Part shown: piece after piece, positions 6,126-6,516 of the stretch
Numbering within the stretch: position 1 is the stretch's first letter
How the letters are laid out: each line of letters opens with the position of its first letter
Source of the DNA: Bacteroidaceae bacterium
GTDB taxonomy: Bacteria > Bacteroidota > Bacteroidia > Bacteroidales > Bacteroidaceae
DNA length: 6,516 nucleotides
NCBI GenBank assembly: GCA_021443405.1
Contig: JABUUA010000086.1
Location: forward strand, 1-6,516
Direction: 5' to 3'
The notes under the pieces: generated by a model
Seen by the model: only the letters and a program-made list of their open reading frames with translations
Database searches by the model: none
Told to the model about the DNA's origin: nothing
Made by a program: the position numbers and the translations under genes

Positions 6126-6516
6126 TTAGGGAATCCAGCGGCGGTTAATCTCGGTGATCTGGCCGTGCTCGATGGTCACGCGCGTGTTCAGGACGTTGAA
6201 ACTGGGGCGGCTGTCCTGCAGTTGCTCTATGTAGAGTTTTTGATTCGTGCGGATGGTGTCGCTGGGGTCGGTCGGTTCGGTGCCGCAGTCGATGACGGTG
6301 AAGTCCTCGGCCAAGGGCACTTCCGCCTTGCCTAACTCCGTGTAGGTGGCGTGGTCGTCCCAACCTCTCGCTACGTAAGTGCCCCCTTCGTGGGGAACGA
6401 GGCAGCAACCGCCTTCGTCGATTTGTCCGCCGTTGATTTCTATCCCGCCGTTCGTCTCCTCGATTTGCTGGATGGCTATGGGCTGGCCGTCGTAGAGGAG
6501 GGTGTCGCCCACTTGC
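6126..6516 (-). CDS. 3' end of an unrecognised gene, cut by the right edge
   Basis: An open - strand frame of at least 129 codons ends with TAA at 6126-6128 and runs off the window. The GTG at 6510-6512 is not a convincing start, because the upstream codon (CAA) is also open and nothing resembling an initiation region is visible; the true start should lie beyond 6516. The visible part is soluble and acidic, with no membrane helix. It has several short beta-like stretches (for example V-G-D-T-L-L-Y-D-G near the edge and R-V-T-I-E-H-G at the C-terminus) and a Gly-Gly-Cys-Cys segment. I do not recognise a family. Codon use and lack of a stop over 390 nt, plus the shared terminator, support it being a real gene convergent with the operon. 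Confidence 0.6.
   Translation of the reverse strand, partial: QVGDTLLYDGQPIAIQQIEETNGGIEINGGQIDEGGCCLVPHEGGTYVARGWDDHATYTELGKAEVPLAEDFTVIDCGTEPTDPSDTIRTNQKLYIEQLQDSRPSFNVLNTRVTIEHGQITEINRRWIP

Noticed and set aside
1..6516. CRISPR arrays, tRNA/rRNA genes, insertion sequences or phage genes
   Set aside because: No regular spaced repeats, no tRNA-like fold, no transposase or integrase and no terminal inverted repeats were found on either strand.

Overview
The window reads as chromosomal DNA of a Bacteroidota bacterium, most likely a Prevotella-like (Prevotellaceae) species. Supporting this are a good match to the Bacteroidota promoter form (TTG, 20-nt spacer, TAnnTTTG), A/T-rich start regions without Shine-Dalgarno motifs, a secreted GH78 alpha-L-rhamnosidase of the kind common in gut and rumen Bacteroidetes, and moderately high-GC coding DNA by eye (not computed). 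The genus is inferred, not shown.

Layout, left to right. Bases 1-199 hold two terminators between convergent transcripts: a + strand hairpin (18-66) for a gene lying off the left edge, and a - strand hairpin (142-180) for the rhamnosidase gene. Bases 200-2761 (-) encode the complete, signal-peptide-bearing rhamnosidase. The 234-nt divergent intergenic region (2762-2995) has a strong promoter for the rhamnosidase, a probable promoter for the rightward operon, and two sets of direct repeats. A four-gene + strand operon then runs from 2996 to 6052: a GlsB/YeaQ/YmgE-type small membrane protein; a NapH/NosR-like membrane protein with two CX3CP motifs; a membrane-tethered FMN-binding (flavinylation-motif) protein; and a Tat-signal aldo/keto reductase with two C-terminal [4Fe-4S] motifs. 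The first two genes are 1 nt apart, the second and third overlap by 4 nt (ATGA), and the last follows after 42 nt. A bidirectional hairpin terminator (6075-6104) separates the operon from the 3' end of an unrecognised - strand gene (6126-6516) cut by the right edge.

The operon is the most interesting part. Read together, the genes look like a compact electron path across the inner membrane. The CX3CP protein would pass electrons outward, a covalently bound FMN on a long Pro/Glu/Lys-rich tether would relay them, and an exported iron-sulfur aldo/keto reductase would be the terminal oxidoreductase. The separate parts belong to known families. The particular combination, the missing cytoplasmic ferredoxin domain, the co-transcribed GlsB-like protein and the unknown substrate are what deserve attention. 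No ApbE flavin transferase is in the window, so flavinylation would depend on an enzyme encoded elsewhere.
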